The translations under genes and the position numbers were made by a program. Positions 7,921-15,155 of a stretch of DNA of 15,233 bases are shown piece after piece; the first letter of the stretch is position 1, and the number at the start of each line of letters is the position of its first letter. The notes beneath the pieces are model-generated. The model did not search any database, was not told the DNA's origin, and saw only the letters and a list, made by a program, of their open reading frames with translations. This stretch comes from Clostridia bacterium (GTDB lineage Bacteria > Bacillota > Clostridia > Oscillospirales > Acutalibacteraceae): contig JAFRZS010000119.1 in NCBI GenBank assembly GCA_017442445.1, positions 1 to 15,233 on the forward strand, in the 5' to 3' direction.

Positions 7921-8973
7921 ATGGAAGCAACGCGTTTGCCTCAGCCTGATTTGTATCAGGACGAAAAGGGAAGACAATATTTTTATGACAACGCAAAATA
8001 TATTCTCATAACCCTGGTTGTTCTGGCGCACTTTATATCATCTTTTCAGGAGTTGCACACAAGTATCAAAGCTTTATGGAATGTAATCAATACTTTCCAT
8101 ATGCCTGCTATGATCTTCATATCAGGTTTTTTTGCAAAAAGCTATATCAAAAAAGACGGAAAAATCAACGTACAAAGACCTGTGACATATATAATTCTCT
8201 ATCTTGCTTCACAGTTGGCAGTAGGTGTATTCCAGCACTTCATGGGTATTGATGTACCGCTCAGTATTTTCTATGCAAGAGAGTCGCTGTGGTTTTTACA
8301 GTGTCTTGCCGCATGGTACATCATGTTGCCTGTAATTGATAAATTCAAACCCATGTGGGTGATGATTGCAGTAGTCGCATTCGGACTTATAATCGGCTAT
8401 GACTCAAAAGTCGGACACCTTGCAAGTCTTTCAAGAATGTTCGTACATTTTCCGTTTTTCCTCGGTGGATATTACTGCACTCAGGAGTCATTGAACAAAC
8501 TCTTTACAAAAAAAGCGAAGATTGCCGCAGTAATAATATTTATAGCCTTGTTTGGAATTTCGGTAGTAACTGCACCGCATTTTTCAGATACAATTATCCA
8601 ATCCAACACACGATACAGCGTAATTCCGGGCGTTAACGACTGGCCGTTTTTACTCCGTTGGTGCACAAGAGCGCTGTTTTATATCGCAGCAGTTTTACTC
8701 GGAGCATCATTTTTTGCATTAGTACCGAGGAAAAAGACCTTTTTTACCAAACTCGGAGCAAGAACCTTGCAGGTGTATATACTTCACCGCTTCCTTTATA
8801 TATTGCTCCTTGAATTCAAATGGTATGAACCGCTGCTTAGCTGGTGGGGATTTTTAGTGATGGTGCTTATAGCAATCGTCGTATCATATATCCTCTCGCT
8901 CAAGATTTTTGCCTATCCCTTTGAATTTTTACAGAGCATAAAGATCACAAAATTTTTAAAGAAAGAAGAATAA
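7921..8973 (+). CDS. Acyltransferase 3 family membrane protein (surface-glycan O-acyltransferase)
   Basis: A 350-residue multispanning membrane protein with about ten hydrophobic helices, matching the acyltransferase-3 group (OafA/fucose 4-O-acetylase type). Visible markers are DNAKYILITLVVLAHF with the probable catalytic H37, FHMPAMIFISGFF (59-71), ARESLWFLQCLAAW (119-132), RMFVHFPFFLGGYY (172-185) and GARTLQVYILHRF (279-291). Such proteins move acetyl or related groups across the membrane onto sugars. The ATG at 7921 is chosen because AAAGGA (7907-7912) precedes it by 8 nt and residue 1 onward suits the family; an in-frame start at 7816 would overlap the LicD gene by 92 nt. It begins 13 nt after that gene and ends 2 nt before the next, so the three are translated from one message. 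Acceptor and acyl donor are not visible; acetyl is the likely group. Confidence 0.82.
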   Translation: MEATRLPQPDLYQDEKGRQYFYDNAKYILITLVVLAHFISSFQELHTSIKALWNVINTFHMPAMIFISGFFAKSYIKKDGKINVQRPVTYIILYLASQLAVGVFQHFMGIDVPLSIFYARESLWFLQCLAAWYIMLPVIDKFKPMWVMIAVVAFGLIIGYDSKVGHLASLSRMFVHFPFFLGGYYCTQESLNKLFTKKAKIAAVIIFIALFGISVVTAPHFSDTIIQSNTRYSVIPGVNDWPFLLRWCTRALFYIAAVLLGASFFALVPRKKTFFTKLGARTLQVYILHRFLYILLLEFKWYEPLLSWWGFLVMVLIAIVVSYILSLKIFAYPFEFLQSIKITKFLKKEE

Positions 8974-8975
8974 AA

Positions 8976-10283
8976 ATGTCCATTCCTGAACTTGACAGAT
9001 TGAATAACAAAAGCTGTGCTTGTTTAAAAGAACACAGCTTTGACTCAGACGTGATTGTAGGAGAGGGAGTTATAAATAAGCTTCCCGAAGTGCTTAGCAG
9101 ATTTTCAGCAAAAAAGGTTTACCTTATTGCTGATGTAAATACCTATGATGCCGCAGGAGAAGAGGTTTGCAAAATCCTTGAAGACGCAGAGATTTCTGTT
9201 CATAAATATATCTTCAATCAGAAGCATTTACATCCTGATGAAACAAGTGTAGGACTTGCAATAATGAATATTGATATGTCCTGTGATGCAATAGTCGCTG
9301 TCGGTTCGGGAGTTATAAACGATATCAGCAAAATTGTCGCAAACGTGTCATCAAAACCTTATATTATTGTGGGCACCGCACCGTCTATGGACGGTTATGC
9401 TTCAGCAACATCTTCGATGACAAGGGACGGCTTTAAAATTTCACTTGACAGCAAGTGTGCAGAAGTCATTATCGGAGATATAAATATTATTTCAAAAGCA
9501 CCCCTGAAGCTTTTTGCAACAGGTCTTGGTGATATGTTGGCAAAGTATGTTTCAATCTGCGAGTGGAGAATTGCAAACATAGTTGTTGGCGAATATTACT
9601 GTGAAGAGATAGCCGATTTAGTCAGAAAATCTCTCAAAAAGTGTGTTGACAATGCTGACGGACTTTTAAAGGGTGACAAAAAAGCTGCCGCAGCAGTATT
9701 TGAAGGACTTGTCATCAGCGGAGTTGCGATGAATTTTGCAGGCTGTTCAAGACCTGCTTCGGGAATAGAGCATTATTTCTCACATTTATGGGATATGAGA
9801 AGTGTGGAATTCGGCACACCCGCAGAGCTTCACGGAATACAGTGTGCTTTAGGAACACTTTTTGCATTAAGATCATATGAAAAACTTAAAAGCATAAAGC
9901 CTGACAAAGAAAAGGCTTTGAAATTTGTAGAAAATTTCAGCTTTGAAGCATGGTCTGAAGAACTCAGAAAATTTCTCGGCAAGGGTGCAGACAGCATGAT
10001 AGCGCTTGAAGAAAAGCAGAAAAAATATGATGTTGAAAAGCACAGAAAACGCCTTGAAATTATTATTGAGAACTGGGACGAAATTTTAAAAATAATTGAT
10101 GAAGAATTACCGTCATCAGAAGAAATAGAAAATCTCATGGATAAGTTTTCAATACCGAAAACAATGGATGAAATCGGAGTCGGTGAAGACATTTACGAGA
10201 TGACCTTCCTTGCAACAAAGGACATCAGAGATAAATATATTCTTTCCCGTCTTTGTTGGGATTTAGGAGAAACGATTTTATAA
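8976..10283 (+). CDS. araM: sn-Glycerol-1-phosphate dehydrogenase (AraM/EgsA family)
   Basis: Predicted to reduce dihydroxyacetone phosphate to sn-glycerol 1-phosphate with NAD(P)H, the stereochemistry used by archaeal lipids and, in some bacteria, special glycerolipids. Family marks: VAVGSGVINDISKIVA (107-122, nucleotide-binding), VGTAPSMDGYAS (132-143), GLGDMLAKY (183-191), SRPASGIEHYFSHLWD (258-273) and ELHG (284-287). D186, H266 and H286 match the metal ligands expected in this iron-alcohol-dehydrogenase-like fold. The 435-residue length is slightly above B. subtilis AraM; the extra residues include a charged helical stretch around 340-380. Start spacing from the upstream stop is 2 nt with only a weak AAAGAAG ribosome site, so translational coupling is likely. 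Its place behind LicD suggests the product feeds glycan decoration, but no cytidylyltransferase is present here, so this link is inferred. Confidence 0.87.
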   Translation: MSIPELDRLNNKSCACLKEHSFDSDVIVGEGVINKLPEVLSRFSAKKVYLIADVNTYDAAGEEVCKILEDAEISVHKYIFNQKHLHPDETSVGLAIMNIDMSCDAIVAVGSGVINDISKIVANVSSKPYIIVGTAPSMDGYASATSSMTRDGFKISLDSKCAEVIIGDINIISKAPLKLFATGLGDMLAKYVSICEWRIANIVVGEYYCEEIADLVRKSLKKCVDNADGLLKGDKKAAAAVFEGLVISGVAMNFAGCSRPASGIEHYFSHLWDMRSVEFGTPAELHGIQCALGTLFALRSYEKLKSIKPDKEKALKFVENFSFEAWSEELRKFLGKGADSMIALEEKQKKYDVEKHRKRLEIIIENWDEILKIIDEELPSSEEIENLMDKFSIPKTMDEIGVGEDIYEMTFLATKDIRDKYILSRLCWDLGETIL

Positions 10284-10299
10284 AACAGAAGCTATAATA

Positions 10300-10335
10300 A
10301 AAAAGAAGTTGCATCGTTTGATACAACTTCTTTTT
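10300..10335. terminator. Bidirectional terminator between convergent genes
   Basis: AAAAAGAAGTTG (10300-10311) pairs with CAACTTCTTTTT (10324-10335). After one C-A mismatch the stem continues as ATC/GAT around a GTTT loop. A-rich on the left and T-rich on the right, it can end both the rightward LicD operon and the leftward gene whose stop codon is at 10337. Confidence 0.88.
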
Positions 10336-10336
10336 C

Positions 10337-11068
10337 TCATTTTTTTCTTAACTTCTGACAGTATTGAGTGCAGAGTTTGTCGGTACATTCCGAACATTTT
10401 AAAGCGGCGTTTGTTGACTCCCAGAAGCGCTCGGGATAAAGCATAACGCACAACTCCCAGACAAGCCATGAAAGGACTGACATAATCACAAGGGAGGTTG
10501 AATAAAAGCTTCCGATAAAAATTAAAGGTGTGAACATCATAAGATGATCCCAGTTAAAAATTCTGCAGGTGGTACAGCATTTATTTTTCATAATGAGTCT
10601 GAACGGACACCATATAAGAACACAGATGAGATCGCAAACATAAAAAGCTACAGAGAACATAAAAAGCCATATTTTATCGATCACATTGAAATGATAAAGG
10701 ACACCGAGCACAGCGATTAGTGCTGTCCATATTATGAAAACTTTATAGGCTGCTTTTGTGGTTGTTACTATGTATTTCTGAAGGTGTTTGAAATTCATTT
10801 TTTCAAAAAATTCAGAGGGTCGGAAATTTTCTTTAAAAAGCTTCAGTGAACCGATTGCAAGTTTTTTCTTTATGGGGACAAGCTGTTGAATCATATCAAT
10901 AATCCAGACGACCCATAAAAGATGCAAGGGTGAAAAGCTTTTGAAAAAGCTGTCTTTTGAGATTACATCAAACCATTGAGGACGAACAAATAAAGCGACG
11001 ATACAGGCGATAAAAACCAAAGACCGCAAAACAAGTCTTATAAAATATCTTTTTCGTAAATCGGACAT
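10337..11068 (-). CDS. Uncharacterised polytopic membrane protein with clustered cysteines
   Basis: I do not recognise the family. The 243-residue protein has about six hydrophobic segments (near 12-28, 46-62, 108-124, 132-153, 176-190 and 193-209). Cysteines are concentrated in two places: C145, C149, C154, then C164-C165-x2-C168 within and after the fourth segment, and C225-x2-C228-x4-C233-x3-C237 in the short C-terminal tail. These spacings suggest a metal site (Zn or Fe-S) or redox-active pairs at a membrane face. A GAAAGAGG ribosome site (11077-11084 on the plus strand) lies 8 nt before the ATG, and an extended -10 promoter is seen upstream, so the gene is probably expressed on its own. 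It faces the LicD operon across a shared terminator and is divergent from the ceramidase-like gene. No function can be assigned from sequence. Confidence 0.8.
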   Translation of the reverse strand: MSDLRKRYFIRLVLRSLVFIACIVALFVRPQWFDVISKDSFFKSFSPLHLLWVVWIIDMIQQLVPIKKKLAIGSLKLFKENFRPSEFFEKMNFKHLQKYIVTTTKAAYKVFIIWTALIAVLGVLYHFNVIDKIWLFMFSVAFYVCDLICVLIWCPFRLIMKNKCCTTCRIFNWDHLMMFTPLIFIGSFYSTSLVIMSVLSWLVWELCVMLYPERFWESTNAALKCSECTDKLCTQYCQKLRKK

Positions 11069-11103
11069 GAACGAAACCTCTTTCTTTTAAATAACCAAAA
11101 TTA

Positions 11104-11132
11104 TTATATCATAGAAAAAGTAAAAAGTAAAT
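11104..11132 (-). promoter_or_regulatory. Leftward extended -10 promoter
   Basis: Read on the minus strand, TATGATATAAT occupies 11114-11104: a TG-n-TATAAT extended -10 with its hexamer at 11104-11109. A weak -35 (TTTACT, 11127-11132) lies 17 bp upstream. Predicted start is near 11097, about 29 nt before the membrane-protein ATG. Confidence 0.65.
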
Positions 11133-11137
11133 TGTAT

Positions 11138-11165
11138 TGTTTTTTGAAAACAATATGATATAATT
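11138..11165 (+). promoter_or_regulatory. Rightward extended -10 promoter with very short leader
   Basis: TTGTTT (11138-11143), a 16-bp spacer and TATAAT (11160-11165) preceded by TG in TATGATATAAT. The start of transcription should fall near 11172, exactly where the GAGGAG ribosome site (11172-11177) begins, so the leader before the ATG at 11186 would be only about 14 nt. Confidence 0.7.
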
Positions 11166-11185
11166 ATTCCGAGGAGTGATAAGCT

Positions 11186-12469
11186 ATGAGTAAAATAAAA
11201 TTCGGTTTTGCAGATGAAATTATAAGATTTACAAGGAGTCAGTACTGTGACGGATATGCGTTTCGTATGAGTCAGGTTGAAAAGACCCGTGATGACCTGC
11301 ATGTAAAAGTATGTGCAGTAAAGACAGATACGGACACACATCTTATTTACTCAATCGACTCGGCAGGACTCAGCACAAAGTATTACAGATTACTTACAGA
11401 TCAGATTACCGCTTTGACGGGAGTAAAGAGAGAGAATATTTCTCTTTCTTATATACATACACATTCAGCACCCGCATCGGGAATTTTAGCTGATATGCCG
11501 GTCGATACAGACTATTATGCATACATGGGTGAAATCTGCGGAAACATGGCATTGAGAGCGCTTGACAGAGCCTGTGAATGCACAGTAGAGTTTGCTGTAC
11601 TTCCCGAGAAGCTTATCAATGCAAGAAACCGCAGAGAGCGTGAAGATATAATTGACCGCAGAATCAAAGCGGCGGTTTTCAAAAACAATGACGGAAAAGT
11701 CTGCGGAGTTTTTGCGCACGCATCATGTCATGCGGTATTGCAGAGAGATATGCACTTTTCGGCTGACTGGCTTTGCAAACTAAATGACTTATCAAGTGAT
11801 GAAGTGCCGTTCATGTTTTTCCAGGGACGTTGCGGTGACATAAATCCCACATGGAACAAGGGCGAGGATATTGAAGAAAAGACAGAAATTCTCGGTAACG
11901 AATTAGCAATACCCGTCAAGAAATTTGTTGAAAATTCTTCTGACGGAGAGAGCCTTGACGGAGAAATAAAATCCTTCTATGAAACAGTTACACTTCCGAT
12001 GAGAGTATTTGACGATACTGAGATGCTCAGAGAAAAAGTAAAAATTTACGAAGAAAAATATTTCTCAACACCGATAGATGATGTGAAAAAACGTTTCCAT
12101 CTTCGTGATATGCAGTGGTTCCGTGAAATGCTTGAAAAAACGGAACAGGGAGCTTCAAATGATATAACAGTTCCGCTTCAGGTTTTAAAGATTGATAAAT
12201 TATTTTTTGTATTTGTTCCGTTTGAGTTACTCACACTGACAGGCAACAAGCTTGAAAAAATGTTAGCAGACAAAGGCTACAGGGAAGAATGTATTTATGT
12301 CTGCGGATATTCAAATTCAATACACGCATATCTTACTCCCGAAGAAGAATTTGACTTCGGCGGCTACGAGGTTGACGGTGCGGCAAAGTGGTACAATGTA
12401 TCCGGCACCTGCATAGAAACCGAAAGAAAACTCCTTGCTTGGTATAAAGAAAAAATTGAAAGAATATAA
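11186..12469 (+). CDS. Neutral/alkaline ceramidase-like hydrolase, cytosolic
   Basis: The order of motifs matches the non-lysosomal ceramidase superfamily: SYIHTHSAPASG (88-99, metal-binding H91/H93), FAHASCHAVL (176-185), FFQGRCGDINP (211-221), a PFE element with E347, and IHAYLTPEEEFDFGGYE (379-395). At 427 residues it is shorter than secreted ceramidases (over 600) and appears to lack their C-terminal domain and any signal peptide, so it acts in the cytosol. In the characterised bacterial enzyme the GD-V-S-P motif carries the Ser nucleophile; here that place is N220 (GDINP). A sphingolipid substrate is therefore doubtful; an amide or ester hydrolase on another small substrate is more likely. 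It starts from its own promoter and ends 12 nt before the aldo/keto reductase, with which it is probably cotranscribed. Confidence 0.72.
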   Translation: MSKIKFGFADEIIRFTRSQYCDGYAFRMSQVEKTRDDLHVKVCAVKTDTDTHLIYSIDSAGLSTKYYRLLTDQITALTGVKRENISLSYIHTHSAPASGILADMPVDTDYYAYMGEICGNMALRALDRACECTVEFAVLPEKLINARNRREREDIIDRRIKAAVFKNNDGKVCGVFAHASCHAVLQRDMHFSADWLCKLNDLSSDEVPFMFFQGRCGDINPTWNKGEDIEEKTEILGNELAIPVKKFVENSSDGESLDGEIKSFYETVTLPMRVFDDTEMLREKVKIYEEKYFSTPIDDVKKRFHLRDMQWFREMLEKTEQGASNDITVPLQVLKIDKLFFVFVPFELLTLTGNKLEKMLADKGYREECIYVCGYSNSIHAYLTPEEEFDFGGYEVDGAAKWYNVSGTCIETERKLLAWYKEKIERI

Positions 12470-12481
12470 CGAGGCAGACTT

Positions 12482-13660
12482 ATGAATTACAGAACGGATA
12501 AATACGGAAACAGGTTATCGCTTCTGGGATACGGCTGTATGCGTTTTCCGAAAACTCTCGGTGCAACGGACATGAAGGCAACCGAAGAACAGGTAATGAC
12601 GGCAATCGGAGGCGGAGTGAATTATTTTGACACGGCATACATCTACCCGGGAAGCGAAGCGGCGCTCGGAGAAATTTTAGAAAAAAACAATGTAAGAAAA
12701 GATGTATTCATAGCAACAAAATTACCGCATTATCTCATAAAAAATAAGGAAACACTCGACAGGATTTTTAACGAAGAACTGAAGCGTCTGCGTACAGATT
12801 ATATAGACTTTTATCTCATGCATATGCTGACGGATACGGATACATGGAACCGTCTTGTTGAGCTTGGCATACTTGACTGGATAAATGAGAAAAAGTCAAG
12901 CGGACAGATAAAACAGATTGGGTTTTCGTATCACGGAAATTCCGAAATGTTCTGTAATTTAATTGATGCTTATGATTGGGATTTTTGTCAGATACAGTAT
13001 AACTATATGGACGAAAATTCTCAGGCAGGAAGAAAAGGGCTTTATCACGCACACTCAAAGGGAATACCTGTTGTGATTATGGAACCTTTGCGCGGCGGAA
13101 AATTAGTAAACAGATTATCCGAAGAAGCTACAAAAATTTTTGAAAATTATGAAAAGAAATTCACCCCTGCGCAGTGGGCGTTCAAATGGCTTTTCAATCA
13201 GCCTGAGATATCAGTAGTGTTATCGGGAATGAACTCACTTGAAATGGTGAAAGAAAATATAAAAACAGCCTCGGAAACCGAGGTCGGAGAATTGACTCAG
13301 GCGGACGAAGAAATGCTTCAGGAAATTGTAAAAGCAATCAACTCAAAAATGAAGGTCGGCTGTACGGGTTGCGGATACTGTATGCCGTGTCCTAAGGGTG
13401 TTGATATTCCGGGAATTTTTGCGGCATATAACAGAAGATATTCAGAAAATAAATTCTGGGCATTGGTTGAATATTTTATGTGCACAACTTTAAGGAAAAA
13501 TTCAACCTCTGCATCAAATTGTATCGACTGCGGAAAGTGTGAAAAGCATTGTCCTCAAGGAATAGAGATAAGAAAAGAATTAAAAAACGCAAGGAAAGAA
13601 TTAGAAACACCGATATATAAAGTCGCAAGAAAAATTGCAAAAAGTTTTACAAAATTTTAA
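12482..13660 (+). CDS. Aldo/keto reductase with C-terminal 2x[4Fe-4S] ferredoxin-like domain
   Basis: Residues 1-285 form an aldo/keto reductase barrel: LGYGCMRFP near the start, catalytic tetrad candidates D50, Y55, K80 and H114 (NYFDTAYIYPGS, ATKLPH, DFYLMHM), and the later GFSYHG, QIQYNYMD and PLRGGKL elements. The C-terminal part carries two cysteine sets, C294-x2-C297-x2-C300-x2-C303-P and C347-x2-C350-x2-C353-x3-C357-P, typical of two [4Fe-4S] clusters. This architecture (COG1453-like) is common in anaerobes, where the clusters may couple NAD(P)H chemistry to ferredoxin. The oxygen-sensitive clusters support an anaerobic host. The substrate is unknown. The start has a modest GAGGCA ribosome site. 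Ten of eleven Gln codons in this gene are CAG, which contrasts with the next two genes. Confidence 0.92.
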   Translation: MNYRTDKYGNRLSLLGYGCMRFPKTLGATDMKATEEQVMTAIGGGVNYFDTAYIYPGSEAALGEILEKNNVRKDVFIATKLPHYLIKNKETLDRIFNEELKRLRTDYIDFYLMHMLTDTDTWNRLVELGILDWINEKKSSGQIKQIGFSYHGNSEMFCNLIDAYDWDFCQIQYNYMDENSQAGRKGLYHAHSKGIPVVIMEPLRGGKLVNRLSEEATKIFENYEKKFTPAQWAFKWLFNQPEISVVLSGMNSLEMVKENIKTASETEVGELTQADEEMLQEIVKAINSKMKVGCTGCGYCMPCPKGVDIPGIFAAYNRRYSENKFWALVEYFMCTTLRKNSTSASNCIDCGKCEKHCPQGIEIRKELKNARKELETPIYKVARKIAKSFTKF

Positions 13661-13677
13661 TTTGAATTATTTGTTAT

Positions 13678-13714
13678 AAAACTTGTTACTAACATATGTT
13701 AATAACAAGTTTTT
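13678..13714 (+). terminator. Terminator of the aldo/keto reductase gene, with an operator-like palindrome at its tip
   Basis: AAAACTTGTTA (13678-13688) pairs with TAACAAGTTTT (13703-13713), followed by a short T run. After one C-A mismatch the stem resumes as TAAC/GTTA around ATAT, so the apical part is the 12-mer TAACATATGTTA (13690-13701). That same 12-mer recurs in the next promoter. The T run is short, so termination may be partial. Confidence 0.7.
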
Positions 13715-13746
13715 AAAAGTCTTGAACTTGTTTTTAACATATGTTA
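13680..13746 (+). repeat. Two 22-bp direct repeats, each holding palindrome TAACATATGTTA
   Basis: The copies lie at 13680-13701 and 13725-13746, identical at 20 of 22 positions (both start AACTTGTT and end TAACATATGTTA) and offset by exactly 45 bp. The palindromes are at 13690-13701 and 13735-13746. The second fills the spacer and touches the -10 box of the HTH-DUF3990 promoter. The arrangement suits a pair of operator sites bound by a dimeric HTH protein, most simply the product of the adjacent gene. Confidence 0.7.
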
Positions 13747-13750
13747 TAAT
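13722..13750 (+). promoter_or_regulatory. Promoter of the HTH-DUF3990 operon, overlapped by the palindrome
   Basis: TTGAAC (13722-13727), a 17-bp spacer and TATAAT (13745-13750). The palindrome 13735-13746 overlaps the first two bases of the -10, so a protein bound there would block RNA polymerase. Predicted start near 13757 gives a leader of about 24 nt. Confidence 0.78.
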
Positions 13751-13780
13751 AAGTTGAAGATTACGAGAAAGGTGTAATTT

Positions 13781-14638
13781 ATGAACGATTTTGAGATATA
13801 TGCAGATATAGAAATAATAATGGAATTGTTGAATATTACAGCGGGAGAACTTGCAGAACAGATAGGTGTTACGCCAATAACACTTTCAAGATGGAAAAAA
13901 AACGAGGAAAACATTTTATGGTCTAATCTGAATGCGATATATAATTTTGCTTTTAAAAAAGGTATCCGTCTAAATAAAATTAAAGAGCAATTATTCAAAG
14001 AAGATTGCGGGGAAAATTCAGTTATTTTATTCCATGGAGCAAAGAATGGCATTGAAGGACAAATATCGATAGAAAAATCCAAGAATACAAATGATTTCGG
14101 AAGAGGTTTTTATTGTGGTGAAAGTCTTGAGCAATCTGCTATGTTTGTTGCAAGTTATCCCGAATCATCATTATATATTTTAGAGTTTGACAAAAGTAAT
14201 TTAAGCTACACCAAATTGAATGTAGATAGAGATTGGATGTTGTTAATCGCATATTTCAGAAATAAATTAACCGACTATGCAGAGCATCCGATTATTTTAA
14301 ATTTACTTTCACGTTTAGAAGGCGTAGATTATATTATAGCTCCTATTGCTGATAACAGAATGTTTGAGATTATTGATAGTTTTATTGATGGAGAAATCAC
14401 AGATGTTCAATGTCAGCACTGTCTTTCGGCAACTAACTTAGGAAATCAATTTGTCTTTGTAACTGATAAATCATTAAAACAACTGAAAATATTAAGACAT
14501 TGTTTTTTGGCACAAAACGAAAAGATTCATTATCTTTCCTCTAAACAGGAAGAATCGAAAGTCGGAAATGATAAAGTAAAGGTTGCAAGAAAACAATATA
14601 GAGGTCAAGGAAAGTATATAGAGGAAATATTAGAATGA
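13781..14638 (+). CDS. HTH-DUF3990 fusion: putative ADP-ribosyltransferase-like toxin and autoregulator
   Basis: Residues about 12-60 form an XRE-like helix-turn-helix (NITAGELAEQIGVTPITLSRWKKNEE, 18-43). Residues about 80-240 match DUF3990: ILFHGAKNG (82-90, H85), NDFGRGFYCGES (104-115, Y111) and NQFVFVTDKSLKQLKIL (222-238, Q223). The HG / DFGxGFY / QxVF layout resembles the H-Y-[E/Q] plan of ADP-ribosyltransferase-fold proteins; activity on NAD is inferred. The C-terminal 45 residues are charged and unassigned. No signal peptide is seen. AGAAAGG (13766-13772) sets the start. Its stop overlaps the next start (ATGA), as in many toxin-antitoxin pairs. Gln codons are 9 CAA to 3 CAG, unlike the upstream genes, pointing to transfer. 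The HTH may bind the two TAACATATGTTA sites. An alternative is a regulator whose DUF3990 domain senses rather than modifies. Confidence 0.78.
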   Translation: MNDFEIYADIEIIMELLNITAGELAEQIGVTPITLSRWKKNEENILWSNLNAIYNFAFKKGIRLNKIKEQLFKEDCGENSVILFHGAKNGIEGQISIEKSKNTNDFGRGFYCGESLEQSAMFVASYPESSLYILEFDKSNLSYTKLNVDRDWMLLIAYFRNKLTDYAEHPIILNLLSRLEGVDYIIAPIADNRMFEIIDSFIDGEITDVQCQHCLSATNLGNQFVFVTDKSLKQLKILRHCFLAQNEKIHYLSSKQEESKVGNDKVKVARKQYRGQGKYIEEILE

Positions 14639-15135
14639 AAAAGATTGATGAAATTGGTTTGAAACTATGTAAATTTCAAGCAGAAATTTTTTCAAAATCT
14701 GTGTTAAAAGCAGAATGCAGTTCGTTAATTTTTATAAGAAGATTTATGTACTCTTCTGTAGCACAAAGAATGGATGAAACAGGTTTTCTTTTTGAAGCGT
14801 GTGACTTGAATTCTGTATTTGAAGAGATTGATTCTGAATTCGGAAGAACTTCCTACGGAAAAGAAAAGTTTTCTGCAGAAGAATTATATTGGATAGGGTA
14901 TGTTTATCGATATTGGTGTTATACCTACGATAAAACAAGCAAACAAGTATATAAAATTATTAAGCCAAAAGAGTTACGGGATTTGTATTATCCGTATCAT
15001 TCGCTTGATCCTACACAAGCGATAGAAAGAATACTTGAAGCAAAGAAAATGAAAGAAGAAGATTTTACACAAAAGGGTGTTCAAATATTTCGTGAAATTT
15101 TAAAGAGAAAAAACAAATTTATTACTATATTATAA
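14635..15135 (+). CDS. Unknown small protein, putative antitoxin or partner of the HTH-DUF3990 protein
   Basis: I cannot name the family with certainty. The 166-residue soluble protein has a helical N-terminus (IGLKLCKFQAEIFSKS), a FIRRFMYSSVAQRMDE segment (33-48), an aromatic core (ELYWIGYVYRYWCYTYDKTS, 83-102) and a YYPYHSLDPTQAIERIL helix (118-134), ending in a lysine-rich tail. There is no catalytic motif or membrane segment. Its start overlaps the upstream stop by 4 nt (ATGA) with GAGGAAAT (14621-14628) as ribosome site, so the two are translated in fixed ratio. Small size, overlap and order behind a toxin-like domain suggest an antitoxin. All six Gln codons are CAA, like its partner and unlike the upstream genes, so the two arrived together. 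A terminator is not evident before rplL. Confidence 0.65.
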   Translation: MKKIDEIGLKLCKFQAEIFSKSVLKAECSSLIFIRRFMYSSVAQRMDETGFLFEACDLNSVFEEIDSEFGRTSYGKEKFSAEELYWIGYVYRYWCYTYDKTSKQVYKIIKPKELRDLYYPYHSLDPTQAIERILEAKKMKEEDFTQKGVQIFREILKRKNKFITIL

Positions 15136-15155
15136 TTAATTGGAGGAAATTTAAA

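Noticed and set aside
7567..8031. 154-codon minus-strand open frame across the LicD/acyltransferase border
   Set aside because: It is antisense to two clear genes, has no ribosome site or promoter and no recognisable domain.
13661..13780. Recombination or attachment site at the edge of the foreign-looking module
   Set aside because: The repeats are explained as terminator and operator elements; no matching repeat is seen at the right side of the module and no integrase is present.
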